Below, piece after piece: positions 32,107-32,250 of a DNA stretch of 32,250 nucleotides. The stretch comes from Nostoc sp. NMS4. GTDB taxonomy: Bacteria > Cyanobacteriota > Cyanobacteriia > Cyanobacteriales > Nostocaceae. Each line of letters begins with the position of its first letter. Positions within the stretch are counted from its first letter, which is position 1. Made by a program: the position numbers and the translations under genes. The notes beneath the pieces are model-generated. The model was not told the DNA's origin and ran no database searches. It saw only the letters and a list, made by a program, of their open reading frames with translations. The DNA is taken from positions 1 to 32,250 of the forward strand of contig NZ_JABXKI010000209.1 in NCBI RefSeq assembly GCF_017115095.1. Direction: 5' to 3'.

Positions 32107-32250
32107 GTTAGTAAAGGTAAGGAATGAGAATTAAATAACATACAATTTATATCCCTTGTTTACCTCACCTCAATCCCTCTCCTTATAAAGGCTACGGTGT
32201 ACACACAAGTCTGAAATAGCTGATTAACCAAGGTTTTACCCCACCCTAAC
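32107..32250. other. End of window, non-coding
   Basis: 143 bases after lysS with no gene or terminator hairpin that I can see. The last bases are AT-rich. Confidence 0.5.

Overview
The window looks like chromosome of a filamentous, heterocyst-forming cyanobacterium, most likely Nostoc or a close relative. The evidence is the gene content (sasA, a CRR7-type NDH-1 factor, a phytol-kinase-like protein, a Tll0287-like haem protein, a bilin-binding GAF kinase), frequent GCGATCGC (HIP1) octamers, and several heptanucleotide tandem repeats (CTCCTAA, TGACAAA, ATTCAAA, GCCCAAT, ATTACGA classes) of the kind known from Nostocales. No tRNA, rRNA, CRISPR array or intact transposon was found.

Left part (1-8140): the window opens inside nrdJ, the B12-dependent ribonucleotide reductase. 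The gene is split by a compact 288-nt ORF-less group I intron inserted between the catalytic-site Gly and Glu codons. Then come a small conserved protein, a secreted c-haem protein on the minus strand, a repeat-rich gene-poor stretch, the circadian kinase gene sasA, a convergent receiver-GGDEF diguanylate cyclase with a decayed kinase fragment upstream, and a CRR7 homologue.

Middle (8140-21200): a DUF2854 membrane protein, a possible structured RNA ahead of a 57-aa protein, ppk1 followed by a stand-alone receiver, and a small secreted protein. A signalling cluster follows: a GAF-PAS-GAF histidine kinase whose second GAF carries the DXCF and Cys-His pair of dual-cysteine cyanobacteriochromes, a TnpB remnant, an Rcp1-like receiver, and a REC-PAS-PAS-kinase-REC hybrid only 5 nt after it. 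The cyanobacteriochrome kinase carries heptamer-repeat DNA inserted in frame inside its ATPase domain. A secreted protein of unknown function ends this part.

Right part (21200-32250): mostly housekeeping. ychF (with a Pro-rich mini-protein upstream), yidD, a phytol/polyprenol-kinase-like protein, a membrane protein, an alpha/beta hydrolase, a thioredoxin-fold protein, pyrH-frr overlapping by 14 nt, a geranylgeranyl-reductase-family flavoprotein, a small secreted protein, a Uma2 nuclease, and lysS with a C-terminal KTSC domain.

The items most worth a second look are the nrdJ intron, whose two splice sites are both supported by P1 and P10 pairings; the predicted dual-Cys photoreceptor kinase with repeat-derived protein sequence in its catalytic domain; and the candidate structured RNA at 9257-9463. 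No coherent new defence or mobile system was seen.
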